This document shows positions 21,184 through 32,812 of a DNA stretch of 64,000 nt, piece by piece. Position 1 is the first letter of the stretch; every line of letters starts with the position of its first letter. The notes beneath the pieces are model-generated. The model worked only from the letters and a program-made list of their open reading frames with translations, ran no database searches and was not told the origin of the DNA. This DNA is from Madurella fahalii (Eukaryota > Ascomycota > Sordariomycetes > Sordariales), in NCBI GenBank assembly GCA_029876055.1, contig CM056876.1, forward strand, positions 2,976,001-3,040,000, in the 5' to 3' direction. The translations under genes and the position numbers were made by a program.

Positions 21184-22552
21184 ATGCGCCGTTTACCGAG
21201 GTTACGGAGCCCAGCTCCCCCAGGCTTCATCACTCCATCTTCAACACCATCCAGCTCGTTCCGTGGCCCAGCGGCGGCGACCATCGTCTCGCCTTGCAGC
21301 GGACACAGCAACACCACCACAACCACCACGGTCCTGCCAACTCAGCCCACCCAGACCCGCTACCTCTCCACCACCCCGGTTCGCCGCCAACCCGCGCCCC
21401 AAGCCGACGCCCTTCCCGAGGAGGACTATGCCGAGCTTAGCGTCGAGCCCAAACCCTCCACCCTCGCCTACCCGCAGTCCTTCACCACCGCGGCACCGCC
21501 GTCGCAGATCGATGACCCGTCGTACAAGCCCGCCGAGACAGCCGAGGGCCTCGAAGAAGTAGGCGGCCTGGCCGACTGGTGGGACCAGCCGGCGCACTGG
21601 AGCCACGCGCTGGTGCCGACGACGTTCGGCCGGGCCCCCGCGGACAAGGTGACGGACCCGTTCCTGCTGCAGGTGCTGGCGCGGCGGGCGGTGGTGGAGG
21701 CGCTCGTGGCGGTCCGGCACGGCCGGGCCGACCGCAAGCGGCTGGACCGCATCTTTGGGCGCGTCCCGGCCACCAGGAAGCTGGACAAGATCGTCACCAA
21801 GCCCCTCGTGGCCGGCGAGGGCGGCGAGGTGACGCTGGCGGATAAGAAGGACTGGGTGAGGGTGTGGGACTCGCTGTGCGGTCTGGAGGAGATGGGCAGG
21901 AGGGAGCAGCAGAAGGAGGTGACGAGGGCGTGGCTGGAGGAACAGCGGAAGAAGAGGAGTGTGGAGGTGGAGGAGGGTGCTGAAGGGGTCGAGGTTGCTG
22001 GTTCTGGGGCCCAGGCGGAGGCTACGACGCCGGCCTCGGCCCTAAAGCCGCCTAAGACGGAGGCGAGCATTTCGCCGGAGAAGGCGGAGGAGTTGGTTCG
22101 GTCTTTCGGGAAGGGGTGGTTGAAGGCCGAGCTGAGGGATCCGGTGGTCAAGTTCTACGTGAGTTTTGCGGCAAAGGATGGCATTGTGGTTTTTACAGAG
22201 GGATGCTAACGTGAGCGTTTGACAGGCCGCCAAGCGCATCCAGCAGCTGACGGGACACCGCATCACCGATGCTAAACTGCACACCATCACGACCATCGGG
22301 AGCCTCATCCAGCAGCTCACCGAGCCGCCCAAACCTAAGAAACTCGCAGAGCTGGTCCAATCAAAGGAGGTGTTCAAGGGCCTCTCCAACGTCAGGGTAT
22401 TCCCCAGAAGAGTTACGCCCATCGACAAGGAGAAAATGGCTGGTCGCTGGAAGGTTATTGTCCGCGAGCTCGAGAAGCGCGAGCTGCCCGTCATTGGCAC
22501 GGGCGACTACGGCGCACCCATCGAGAAGAAGTGGATCGAGGGGAAAGTGTAG
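21184..22552 (+). CDS. Mitochondrial large ribosomal subunit protein mL50
   Basis: There are two exons, 21,184-22,158 and 22,226-22,552, with a phase-0 67-base intron (GTGAGT donor, GCTAAC branch, GACAG acceptor). The product is 433 residues. The start MRRLPRLRSPAPPGF and the following Arg/Ser/Pro/Thr-rich stretch to about residue 65 look like a mitochondrial presequence, with a cleavage-like RYLSTTP. The C-terminal third carries the Ribosomal_L50 signature: EELVRSFGKGWLKAELRDPVVKF, then AAKRIQQLTGHRITDAKLHT after the splice. The middle is acidic and poorly conserved. An upstream in-frame GTG exists, but the ATG at 21,184 directly precedes the presequence. Confidence in the family is good. 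Confidence 0.8.
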
Positions 22553-23007
22553 CGGGCCGGCTGCGGAGTGCCTTTTGTACACCATCCCTCGGGCTGTGTT
22601 TCCCCGGTGTATCATGTATAATGTAGAGAATATTGCGTGTGTATACAGGCCTTTTTCCTGTCCGTGTTCATCCGTTTCGAGGATTGACCAGCAGTGTGTG
22701 AACTCAGGGTTAGTGGTAAACGCTGTAATCCGAATTTAGGGTTAAGTGCTGGTGAGTGCCTAGCTTAAATAATGCGTAAGAAACGGTCAACTTCGATTTG
22801 TTTGCTGTATATTTTCGGCCCCTCTTGATGAAAGTATTTTGACACTCTCGACTAATAATCGTCTTTCCCACCTGCGCTTCTGTACTCGGTTGAGTTCCCC
22901 AGCACTGCGTCGGAATCCGTTCAGGCTCGTAAACCGCGGGGCAGACATCACAGCCCGAGACGGTCAGAGGGGCGTGCGCGGCGACCCGGTTTGCTATACG
23001 GGAAAAG
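22553..23007. other. Intergenic between tandem genes
   Basis: 3' end of mL50 and promoter of the armadillo gene. No gene, RNA or repeat was seen. Confidence 0.5.
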
Positions 23008-25393
23008 ATGGCCTGGACAGTGGATCAGATAGCAGCGCTCTTACACAGTCACGGCAGCACTGATACTGGCCAAGATGAGAAATCGTGGCGTACTGCTCAG
23101 CTAGAGGAGGTCCTCGCTGCGGTTCGAGAGGAGACTGCCGATGACCTGGCTAGTGTTGTCGAGAAGCTTGCTGACGGGGCAAGGGACGGTGAGCTTGAGC
23201 TTGACCTCATCTCCTGCCGTGTTTTAAGATGCTAAACCTATGGATAGCTTCCTGGAGATTGCCTATCGGGGACTCTGGTTTCTTGCAATTCATCCTATCC
23301 GTTGTCCCTGCTGGAGACCCTCACCACCCCCTGAATAAGCAAGCTCTTCGCCTAATTGGCAATGCTTGTGCAGACTGCGGTAATGAAACAGACCGTGGCG
23401 CTGTGAACCAGGATATATATATCAAAGCTAACGTGCAGCGCAGACGAGAACCGAGCCCGGGTGGTCCACTCTGGCCGGCTACGGAGCTTCGTTATCGACT
23501 GCTTCAAACACGATGCAATTCTTCCCTTTGCCATTGCCGCAACATTGAACGTCTGTGTTGACTACAGTAAGATAACCAAACGTCATTTACCCTAACCGAG
23601 CTGCTCACAAAGTCTTTCGTAGACCAGGCTCAAGCGCAGGCATCCGAAGCCGGGCTAAGCAAGGTGCTCGTCGATATCGTCTCTGGGGAACGGCTGTCCT
23701 CTTGCCGGTCTTCTCTCAGTCACATTATGACAATATTGGAGTTACTCTGCAACCAAGGTATATAAAGATGAACCAGGTCCGCCGGATACTCAAGCAGCTA
23801 ACCAAGAGAACCAGACTCCGAGCCCAAGATTGCCAACCCCAATACGCCCGCTCTCCTTCTCGGTCTAGCCACTGGCGAGAAATACGACGCCGACCTTGAT
23901 GCGTTTATGGAAATCTGCACACCCGCGCTGGCGTACCTCACCTTCCAGGATCTCCAGCCCGTTCTCCTGGAGACTGGCAACCTTGAGCTGCTGCAATCAG
24001 CGTTCGCCCAGTTGTACACGCGCTTCGATATTACTGATCTTGACCCCGATACTGCGACCCAGCTCAAGCAGGTCGAAAATGCCTTCCTCACTATCTTTGC
24101 GGACGTCTCAGCTCTGCCCGGCTTTCCGACCGCCTGCCCTCTTGACAGCAAACCTGCCCAGATCTTGATCGACTGGCTGGGTCTGCCTCCGACCTTTTCC
24201 CACCTCCAGACGGCAGCATGCTTATCCCTGGGCAACCTCAGCCGCTCAGACGAGTCAAGCACGGCGCTCCTTAAGCATGTGCAAGACCCCCTGCTGAACA
24301 TCCTCTCCCGCGCCATCCCGCCGTCCTCCTCTGAGGCCCCAGCCCCGCGAGATACCGTCCCCCCTCTCCAACTCATCCATGCCTCCCTCAGCTTCCTCAA
24401 GAACCTCGCAATACCGTCGCCCAACAAGCCTCTCCTTGGCGCCTCCCTTCTCGACTCATCGCGTCCGCTCCTCCCGCGTCTCTGGACCTCTACCCGCACC
24501 CAACCACAGCTCCAATTCGCCGCCGTCTCCCTAGCCCGTCTTCTCCTGGTCAACTGCCCCGCCAACGTACGACGCATCTGCACCCCCCTGGCAACCGACG
24601 ACATCAACAACGACAGCCCAAGCCACCTCGCCCTCCTGACCAGCACAGCCTTCTCCGCCGACGAGGACCCCATCAAGATGGAAGCTGCGCGCGCCGCCAG
24701 CCTGGTCTGCCCTCCCCTTCCTCCGCGGCCACTTCGGAGGACGTGCTCGACACGGCATGGACATGGCCCTCCGAGTCATCATCATCGCCGTCACCCTCAG
24801 GGACGGAGTCAACCGACGTCCCTGTCCGCGCCCGCTTCTACGCCGCTCACGCCCAGGCCATCGCCGCCTCGCTGCTCCTCTTGCTCACGCAGCCGCGTTT
24901 CCCCTCGGTCCGGTCCGACGCGATCTTCGTCCTGGCGCTCATGAGCCGCGCCTCCACCGAGAGCGCTCGCATGGCGCTGCGGGTGTTGCAGGCCGGCGGC
25001 AGGGACAAGGATAAGATGGCGTGGCGTGTCCTGGCGGAGGCGATAACTGGCTCGGCTGAGCTGGCGGGGGAGATTTTGGAGCAAATCAACGCCGGTGAGA
25101 AGGTGGAGGGGATGGAGGCGGGGACGGAAGAGAAGAAGGGCGATGAGGACGGGGGGGTGAAGGTGGTTGGGGTTGCGGACGGGCTGACGCTGGAGCCGCA
25201 GCAGCAGCAGCAGCAACAGCAACCGGTTGGAGGAACTGCCAAGATGGATCGGGAGAACGCGATGGTGCTGGTGGTCGAGCTGTTGCGCAACTTTCCAGAC
25301 GAGTTGTCCAGCATCAGGGGACCGCTAGAAGCGATGCTGAGCAAGGGTGGCGAGTTGGTGGTGCAGGACAGAAAGGGATCCTCTGCTGTTTAG
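23008..25393 (+). CDS. SmgGDS/RAP1GDS1-like armadillo protein with apparent frameshift
   Basis: There are five exons: 23,008-23,188; 23,248-23,379; 23,444-23,566; 23,623-23,757; 23,815-25,393. All phase-1 joints agree. The first part reads SWRLPIGDSGFLQFILSVV, NKQALRLIGNACADCDENRA and AAATLNVCVDY-like helices, typical of armadillo repeats in the Rap1 GDP-dissociation stimulator family. Later repeats include QTAACLSLGNLSRSDES and HASLSFLKNLAIPS. Near 24,705 (after KMEAARAASLV) the frame ends and homologous-looking sequence resumes one base off (VRARFYAAHAQAIAASLLLL, FALALMSRAS-type), so one base seems to be missing. A 35-base intron would also fix the frame but is too short. Total would be about 716 residues. 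A CAG run (25,199-25,219) gives polyGln. The protein would help small GTPases load and traffic. The break may be a sequencing error or a real mutation. Confidence 0.65.
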
Positions 25394-25740
25394 CAAACGA
25401 GACGCAGTTTCCTTTCCCATGTAGACGGTCGAGCAGAACCCCAAGTTGGACACCGTGAGCATTCAAAACCGTCAATTAGCCCTAAACACCTTGGCATTTC
25501 GCTGTGGCCATCAGTCATGCTTTTTCCTGTCCATTCATTTGCGAATGCTCTAGCAAATCCCTATGATGCGTGTAATCTTTCTGAACCCTGCCCTGAACGA
25601 AGTCTCGAAACTACACGGCCATAGGAGAAACCACGTCCTCGCCCGGTTCACCAGGAAAAGCAGAAAGCGAGACCAGACCAGCCAAACGAACACCGCCGGG
25701 AACCTTCCTATCCGCCGTTGCCAAAACCACGACCGACCGC
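25394..25740. other. Intergenic between convergent genes
   Basis: 3' regions of the armadillo gene (+) and of eL13 (-). Nothing else was recognised. Confidence 0.5.
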
Positions 25741-26752
25741 CTATTTCTTGGCGTTCTCGGCCTCGGCCTTCTCCCGCGCACGCTTCTCCCGGACGCCCAC
25801 CAGGCGGGCGTCCGACCTCGCCTTCCGGAGCGCCTTGTAAGCACCACCCTCGACGCCCTTGGGCAGGTCGCCCTTGGAGATCTCGCTGAAGCCGGGGGCA
25901 ACCGGCTGCTCGACGCCAAAGACGCCGCGGATGCTCTGTGTCGTCTCGGCGGTCTGCTGGTCCTTGGGGGTATCGGCCTGCTTGGGCTTGTTGGACTTGC
26001 GGGGGAAGACGATCAGGCGCGCCTTGTACTCCTTGAGGCGCTGAACGTTGACGGCCATGGACTCCTCCGAGAGGTTCTGGCGACGGTGGTCGACGGCAAT
26101 GCCGATGGTGGGGGCATAGAGCTTGGGGATGCCGGCAGCCTGTTTTTGCACGCGTGTCAGAATAACACTGCCCCAAAAATCCCAACCCTGACCCGTGTTT
26201 TCCGAGTTCACTCCTCGTACCTTGAGCTCAGCGAGCGTGAAGCCACGGCCGAGACGTGTCCGGCGGTTGTACTTGATGGTGCTGCAAATGGGCCATTAGA
26301 CTCGTCCTCCCACACAGCGCAATCGGGGTGTCACTAACGGGCATCGGACAATCGGGCGGAGCTTGTCGACCGGGCGGGGAGCGACGGCAGCAGCCTTCGC
26401 GCGGCGAGCCAGACGGCGGGTGACCTTCTTGCCGGGCTGTTTTCCATCCAACATGTCAGAACCGGAACCCATTTCAACCGCTGGCCATTCCCCTCGCTGC
26501 ATCACGAACCTGGTCGAAGTGGCACCGCACACGCCGCTGCCAATCCTTGCGGAAGTCTACAACTCGGTCAGCCTCCTCGTCCTCCTCGCCAGCGGCCCGT
26601 AACCGCTTCGTCGTCGTCGGATGGGCGTTTGCTCACGGTTGTGGGGAATCTGCTGGTTGTGCTTGATCGCCTAGACACGGAGATGCATTAGCAAAACTCG
26701 GCAAGCGAAAGCAATCGCATTGCGCAATCGCCCAAGTGACGATACTCACCAT
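25741..26752 (-). CDS. RPL13: 60S ribosomal protein eL13
   Basis: There are six exons: 26,752-26,750 (the ATG alone), 26,670-26,637, 26,556-26,510, 26,436-26,339, 26,281-26,221 and 26,139-25,741. The spliced frame closes at 213 residues, the normal size. The protein begins M-AIKHNQQIPHNHFRKDWQ and continues with the basic PGKKVTRRLARRAKAAAVAP, then RPIVRCPTIKYNRRTRLGRG, TLAELKAAGIPKLYAPTIGI and the C-terminal ALRKARSDARLVGVREKRA. It sits on the outer surface of the large cytoplasmic subunit. An initiation codon isolated in its own exon and introns crowded at the 5' end are common for fungal ribosomal protein genes and allow strong intron-dependent expression. Every joint is supported by phase and by conserved sequence. 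Confidence 0.95.
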
Positions 26753-27316
26753 TGTGACGGTTGTGGATCAAGCCCCTCTGGTCCCTCTGGTTGTCGAAAA
26801 GAATCACCAGTCGTGAAGCAGATGCAATTTGGAGGTCGCTCGGCTTGGAGGAGCTCGCCAAATTTTTGGCAGGGCTTGGAAACCCTATGAAGGCGGTGTG
26901 GGATTTTGATTCGCCCGCACCAGCTGCGGTGGGGCTGCGCACCCTTCTACAATCATTCATCGGTACCAGTTGGCAGCCAGCTGGTCAGTACCGCCCTGCT
27001 CTTTTTCTTCCCGTCTTGCAAGTCGCTACGTTTGAGGCTGTCGAAGCTGCCCGAGTCACGCTTCGTGAAGTATCATAGAGCCGTTCGAAACAGCCTTTGA
27101 CCCAAGAAGTCATCTTTATATTTTCCATGAGCTCTTGCCTGACCTTGTTACCTTCTGTGACCGCTGTCCAACAAACTTGAAATCTGGCGATTTCAGGTTC
27201 AGTACATTTAAAATGCCTATCCTTGCATTTCCAAGCTGCTCCTCTCTACCCATAACCAACTTTACTACGGGCTAAGAAGTCGCTATAACCTCCAACTTGA
27301 GCGAACTGATAGTAGC
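26753..27316. other. Divergent intergenic region
   Basis: Promoter of eL13 (-) and upstream region of the gag-like frame (+). No clear motif was seen; composition becomes AT-richer toward 27,200. Confidence 0.45.
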
Positions 27317-28090
27317 ATGGCTCCTAGATCGACCCACGGCGGCACGTCGGGCTCTGAATCGGGTCATCAAGATGTCCGCGATGAACTGCTCGGCCTACTA
27401 GCACCCTATCCCGCTCTTCAGGCTGCTTTTCTAGACGAGTCCGAGGACTTTCCAACCCTGGATATAACACTTTTGCGTTCCTGCCTCGCCTCAAACTTCC
27501 CTGCGAGCGCAATAGTGCACGAGTGGCTCCGTCTCTTTGACTGGGTAAAAGCGAGTAGTGATTCAAAGCATGCGAAACTCCTTGAATCGTTTGCAGTGCA
27601 GAACCCTGAACTCCAGGAGCATGCTCGAGGCGACAAGAAGATGGCGGCGGGGAATAAAGCTAGTACTCATACCGCCATGCGCAAGTCTTTTGCTCGAGAC
27701 CCAGCCCCATTTCCCGGATTCAGCGACAGATTTCGTAGTACAGACGGGCATTACGAGATGTATGACCGCTGCCTCGAATTTACTCGCTGGAAATTGCACA
27801 TACTCGTTCGTTGGGAGGTCGACGCCCGCGAGTTTGCCTCTGAAAGGGACAAGATGCTCCACATCTGCTCGCTGCTCAATGAGAACGCATTTTTGTACGT
27901 CTACAAAGGCTTTGAAAAGCTCATCTACTACCGAGAGCAGCCCGAGCAGTGGCCGTGGAAGACAGCTGGCGAGTTGCTTGGACACCTCACTACCAGGTAT
28001 GGAAAGTATTATTATCGGGAGAGTAGAAGCGACCCTTGGCAGGTGAGGTCCTTGCATACAGGAGACATCACCGGATTTGCAAGGCCTTAG
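27317..28090 (+). CDS. Lone gag-like protein, possibly retrotransposon-derived
   Basis: An intact 257-codon frame starting at an ATG. The N-terminal 120 residues (DELLGLLAPYPALQAAFLDE... HARGDKKMAAGNKAS) are of no known family. Residues of about 130-235 resemble a retrotransposon gag/capsid region: PFPGFSDRF, then LEFTRWKLHILVRWEVDA, FASERDKMLHICSLL, FEKLIYY and GELLGHLTTRYGKYYYR, the typical order of a Trp-bearing helix, an RMxYI-like helix and a final short helix. No zinc knuckle, protease or polymerase follows, and no LTR was found. Base composition is like host genes and there is no RIP decay. It may be a solitary gag fragment or a gene derived from one. The similarity is weak, so the name is tentative. 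Confidence 0.5.
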   Translation: MAPRSTHGGTSGSESGHQDVRDELLGLLAPYPALQAAFLDESEDFPTLDITLLRSCLASNFPASAIVHEWLRLFDWVKASSDSKHAKLLESFAVQNPELQEHARGDKKMAAGNKASTHTAMRKSFARDPAPFPGFSDRFRSTDGHYEMYDRCLEFTRWKLHILVRWEVDAREFASERDKMLHICSLLNENAFLYVYKGFEKLIYYREQPEQWPWKTAGELLGHLTTRYGKYYYRESRSDPWQVRSLHTGDITGFARP

Positions 28091-28545
28091 TGCCGCAGCG
28101 ATGCCCCGCGAGCAGATAGAGAATCAAAGAGAGGAATAATATATCACGGTTTGCAGTTTTTAACATTCAAACCTCATACGAATCTTTCACTGATCGCACG
28201 AGGTAAAAGAGAGTGAGAGGATAATTATGATTGACTGATCGAGCGAGATGACTTATAAAATCATTGTTCGTTAGAATGGCCCAATCACCGTCCGCAGTTC
28301 GATTTGTCGGTTTAAAAGACAGCATCAAAACCAGCTGTCATTTAATTAGTGTCATAACGGCTCAGTCTCAGAAGGCTCAATGCGCATTCGCTTTCCCAAT
28401 ATCCGCTTAGAACTTGGATTGGATGGACTGCAAGTGGGCGAACGGTTTATGAAGTTCCCATTTCTGCTAATTAGACAGGTCGCTTGGTATGCTAGACTTG
28501 ATCTCTACCATGTGTTGTTCTACCCAACTAGGAGAACACCCGTAT
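28091..28545. other. Intergenic, no gene seen
   Basis: An AT-richer stretch between the 3' ends of the gag-like frame and the VWA-Hint gene. No repeat or RNA was recognised. Confidence 0.45.
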
Positions 28546-31120
28546 TCAACCACAGATAATGTCCTTCCTCCGCCCTGGCGACAATGTCTTCACGTATCTC
28601 ATCGCCGGCCTTTTGAACCCATCAACGAGACCAGTCTCCGGATCCCTCGTCACGCCCCCTCCCAGCACCACCCCGCCACTCCTCTTAGGCAGCCTCCCAA
28701 GCGCCTTTTTAACCTTGTCATAATCGCCTAGAACCCGTGCACTCTGACTTCCGTCCTCTTATCCCCGGCAACCAGCCCATGGCCCAGCGTGACGCCCCAA
28801 ACTCCGTTGACCAAAACCGCGTGCGCCTCAGCATCCTCATCCCGTTCCAACAAGACCGAGTACACACTCCCGGTATACCTAACCGACCTCTTCGCCACCT
28901 CCTTCGGATACACCCACGCTTCCCCGGCGCGCATCGAAACCGGATGCCACGGCGTGACGAGCAGTCCGCCCGAACCAACCCGACACATCGCCTGGCCCAC
29001 AACCGCCGTCCTCAGCACCGCAGCCACCTTCCTCGGGCCTTTGGGGGTCAAGACCCGCATCCCTCTCCTCAGCCGCCCGATCCGCACCTCCTCCAGCACC
29101 AGCCCCTCCGCCGCCCCGTCAACCCCAACCATCACGCGTGCCGACCCCGCAAAGCAAGACCCGTGCACATCTCTATACCGCCCCATCGACAACATGGGCG
29201 ACGCGGAGTCCGACGGACCGCCACCGGCGCTTCCACGCCATGATTTCGAAGGCGGACAGCTCGGCGTCGGGGCGGGAAGGGCATCGAAGGCGGCGTCGAG
29301 GCGGTCGCGGCAGGCCAGGAACAGGGGGCTGTCGCTGCCGTACAGCAGCGGGCCGTGGTCCTTGAACGAGTTGCATACCTGGCGCGCGTGGGCGCCCGCC
29401 AGGCTGGGCAGGTAGTGCATGCCCCAGCGGAAGTAGTGGTTCTCGTTGGTGAGGGCCAGGGCGATCTGGCCGGTCCAGGACTCGGGCGGCATGGCCGTGA
29501 TGGCGGTGGAGCCGCACAGGTCGAGCATCAGGGAGCGGCAGCCCGCGTGGGAAGCCACGAATTGTTCGTTGGCCGCTGGGAGGGTGGCGGCGAGCTTTTG
29601 CAGGTCGGCGAGGAGGCTGTCTGGGGGTTTGGGCAAGTGCTGGTGTTCGAACTGTGCGTCTAAGGGAGACAGCCTGGAGAGGAAAGAGATGAGCGTCGAG
29701 CGGGAGACGTGGTAGGCTATTTCGGCTGGGTCGAGCGGGGAGAAGTCGAGGGCACTTTTGTGGGCGACGGCACGGTGGATGGTTGGGGTAAAGTTTTGGT
29801 ACCCGAGGACGGCGGTTATTATGGGAGGCGCGCCTACATCGGCCATGGCTTGGAGGGGAGTATTGTTGTCCTTGCGGTAACGGAGGTAGATGTCGCGGGA
29901 TTGGCCATATTGGAGATGGCCAAGGAAGATGGTACGCTGGTTCAGGGATCCTGGCACGTCTTCGCTTGATTCCGAAGGCAGGTGTCGCGTAACGGCTTCT
30001 CCTGTTGTCTCTTCGAGCTGCAGGTAGCTTGGGCATGTGAGGCGAAGGATGGCATTGTTGGCGAATGTTGACTGAAGGTTGGCCACGGCATGAATGAAAA
30101 CGGTACCCTAATGCTCGTCAAAATCAATGAAACCAAATATGTATATATATATATATAAAGAAGAAGCGGGGGGAGGGGAGGGTTGAGCTGGGCCGACTCA
30201 CTATCATGCTAGCATCAGGGATGAACGAGTAGTTCCCCCCGCCAATTTCGGCGATCGACTTCAACAACCCCGACCGCAGGTTGTAGCCAAAACCAAACGT
30301 GTGAATGGTAGCCGGCAGCGGTTCCATAGTCCGAAGCATGTTGACGTATCCTCGCGGTGGGCACCTGGTGAGAGTGTTAGGAGCCAGGCGGAAACTGAGA
30401 AATTCCTTCATAACCTACGAAAAATTTGGGATACCGTCAGTCAGGACGAGCAGGGCTGGTATCCTGGCACTGCGATCCTCTTCGCCCGTATTAAATAGAT
30501 TGACGCCATCGCGGATGCCGTGCCAGAGGTTGGTCGAGTGGGCGGGTCGCATTCCCTCGATCTTCTCGAGCGTCTTCGCTTTGTTCGAAGCCGTCATGGG
30601 CGTAAGTTCTTGAAGAACCTATTGTCAGGACTCTTGTCAGGTATTCGGTTCTTCCGTCTATTTTCTTCGTCTTCTCTTTTTCTCCTCTTCTACGGTGAGA
30701 GGAGGGGTGGCTTACCTTGCTCTGTGTAGTAAACGTCACAAGTCCTAAGCGATCCCTTGAATCGAGCGTCTCTATGATGGTCCGGGCCGCGTGCTTTACC
30801 AAGTCCAGAATTGACAAGCCGAATTCTTCAGGCACGTCGCCGGGCCCCACGGGAATGGGAGCCCTATTCCCCATGCTGCCCGAGACATCGATGGACAGGA
30901 CGAGGTCACAAGGGACATGGCTTAACCGCGAGACTTGGGGATCCTTAGGGGGCTGGATCTTGACGAGGAGGCCATCTTCCGACGTGAGTGGGTGGAGCTG
31001 GACCACGGGTGTCCGCATATCTGGGCGTTGTGGTTTCGGCCTCGCGGGCAGTTCCTCGTTGCTTGAACTACCATGGCTTCCGTTCCCGGCACCACCACTG
31101 GATATGCTGACGAGAACCAT
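28546..31120 (-). CDS. VWA-Hint domain protein with C-terminal frameshift
   Basis: There are four exons: 31,120-30,716; 30,618-30,419; 30,364-30,202; from 30,107 on. All joints are in phase. The von Willebrand A domain (about residues 65-250) has a complete MIDAS start DVSGS at 78-82 and LTDG later. A mid region follows (HLQYGQSRDIYLRY, PAEIAYHVSR). A Hint domain then begins at SCF (Cys about 574), with TPWH (His about 644) and GVTLGHGL (His about 699), the residues expected for hedgehog/intein-type chemistry. The frame stops at TAG 28,730-28,728 after VHGF (715 residues). The family's usual ending (GDYDKVKKALGRLP, GGVTRDPETGLVDGF) continues one base off to a TGA at 28,546. One missing base would explain it. 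It may be a sequencing error, a pseudogene step, or a truncated but working protein. The role of this fungal family is unclear; ubiquitin-linked functions have been suggested. Confidence 0.75.
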
Positions 31121-32812
31121 GACTGCTGTTTGGTGACGGAAGCCGGTCCTCGGTGGTGCAGAATTGGGGAGGAGGCAGAAGTTAATTTATCTCCCTGCTG
31201 GCTTCTGGTTGTTAGTTCCTCCTTCACGCATAAGCCTGGGCCGATGCCGCTTGAGATACCTAGGTAGGATTCGGGCGAATGATACCGTCGCAACTGTGTG
31301 CCTTAAGCAAGTTGCTGACGGTGATCAAAGTGAGCAATCGGTCTGCCTTTATCCCCAACCTGCGATCACAGGGGCTCCTGTTGGGTTGCAAGCCATGATC
31401 GCAGGCAGCCGAAAGGCGTTCTACGCAAGCGCGATCTAGCATGAACCTGCGCCTGGCTTGCGCCTCTGGGTCGACGCTGGCAATGGCTGTTCGTTGCCTC
31501 GCATTCGTGCACTCGGGCTCGGCTCTAGGGCGCCCAACTCGTCTACGATGGATCCGTCCTCCGGTGGGCTCAAACGGGATGCAAATCACCCCGGCCATTA
31601 CGGAGCGATTCGACGTCTGACTCTTGCACTAACCCCGGTTGGCGGGTTCCCGCGGGCCCCCAGCCTCTGCGACGGCCGCCACGGAGGTAACCGGGAATTA
31701 GCTGGCACCACTGAAAATGCCTTGGCCCGTTCCGGGGCCAGGACCCTTACGGAAGACGAATCCTTCCGTAAGGGTCCACTTGACCCTGGTTCTCCAGCTG
31801 TGGAGCGCACGAGGCAGAGCCAACCTCATTGTGTCGCGCGTGCCGAGATCCATGACCCCAGACTCTTCCCTGCATTGGGATACCCCCCCAATCGATCCAA
31901 GACCAAGACATAATTCCCGTGTATAAAAGCGAGCTCTCTGTCGCACAAACCTGCCCATACGTGTACCATGTGTCTATGCGTCTACGCATCTATGCCGCCA
32001 CCAGCCTCGACATAACTCCCAAGCCCGGCCTTGAGGTGCACGTCTCGGTCTCCCTTCCCCCCCCAATGCCCCCCCACTTCCCCAGGAGACCCCGACTCAA
32101 CCAAAGTGCATCTGATGTCATGGGGGGCCTAATGCCGGAGAATCCCGGCAGACCCCAAGCAACAAATAAGTTACCAAATGTTTAAACCTCATGGGAATTT
32201 TCTCATTGGAGAATGCTCGACACTGCAGCCAATCCGACAAAGACGATAGGCTGCGGGGGAGCTTCGATCACCCCCAAGCTAACGCATGCAGGCGCCATGC
32301 AACCCGGCCACTGCGAACCTTGAACAGTCGACATGTCTCGCGATCCTCAGCACATCCCGCGCATCAAGTCACAGCTTCGTGCAGCGTCCAGGGCTCCAGG
32401 CCAAAAAGGGTCGCCCGACTTGTCCCGGGCCCGGGAACAAGGCCACGGCCACGGACTCTAATTCGTTGGTCCTTGCCTTTTGGTTGGTCAATCCCTCGAG
32501 GAGGGTGGTGTTGCGAAGTGAGACTCAAACAAACCCTTCCCACCTGGCGCACCTGTCAAAAAAAGGTCTTTGCCACAGAAAGGCAACCATCTCCCGTACC
32601 ACACAAAGTATATCTCAGGCCTCTCCCCCGCCCACACCCTCTTTTGTTCCCTCTCCCACACACACGCACACAACCCCCATCACACTTGGTTCTGCAAGTT
32701 CAAGCGATTCAAGCCACCACCAGCCGTCTCAGCGCATCTCTGTACACCCGCCATCCCGCTCTCCAGCATCCTTCTTCTTCGGCTACACCAAGCGCCCCGT
32801 CAAAGCAACAAG
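31121..32812. other. Intergenic with hairpin and pyrimidine-rich leader
   Basis: It holds the promoter of the VWA-Hint gene (-) at its left end and a long CT/CA-rich leader for the microprotein at its right end (32,560-32,812). A perfect hairpin lies at 31,741-31,777. Frames of 150-340 codons across the CT-rich part are compositionally biased and show no domain. Confidence 0.45.
31741..31777. repeat. Perfect 15-bp inverted repeat
   Basis: Arms GGACCCTTACGGAAG (31,741-31,755) and CTTCCGTAAGGGTCC (31,763-31,777) are exact reverse complements around a 7-base loop. No T-run follows and there is no close gene end, so it is not an obvious terminator. It could be a protein-binding site or a small repeat end. 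Confidence 0.75.

Noticed and set aside
28728..29200. Intein inserted in a host protein
   Set aside because: The Hint domain is C-terminal to a VWA region in the known fungal VWA-Hint layout and has no conserved C-extein, so it is not an intein insertion.
28737..29663. Several open frames opposite the VWA-Hint gene
   Set aside because: Low-complexity antisense frames of a GC-rich exon.
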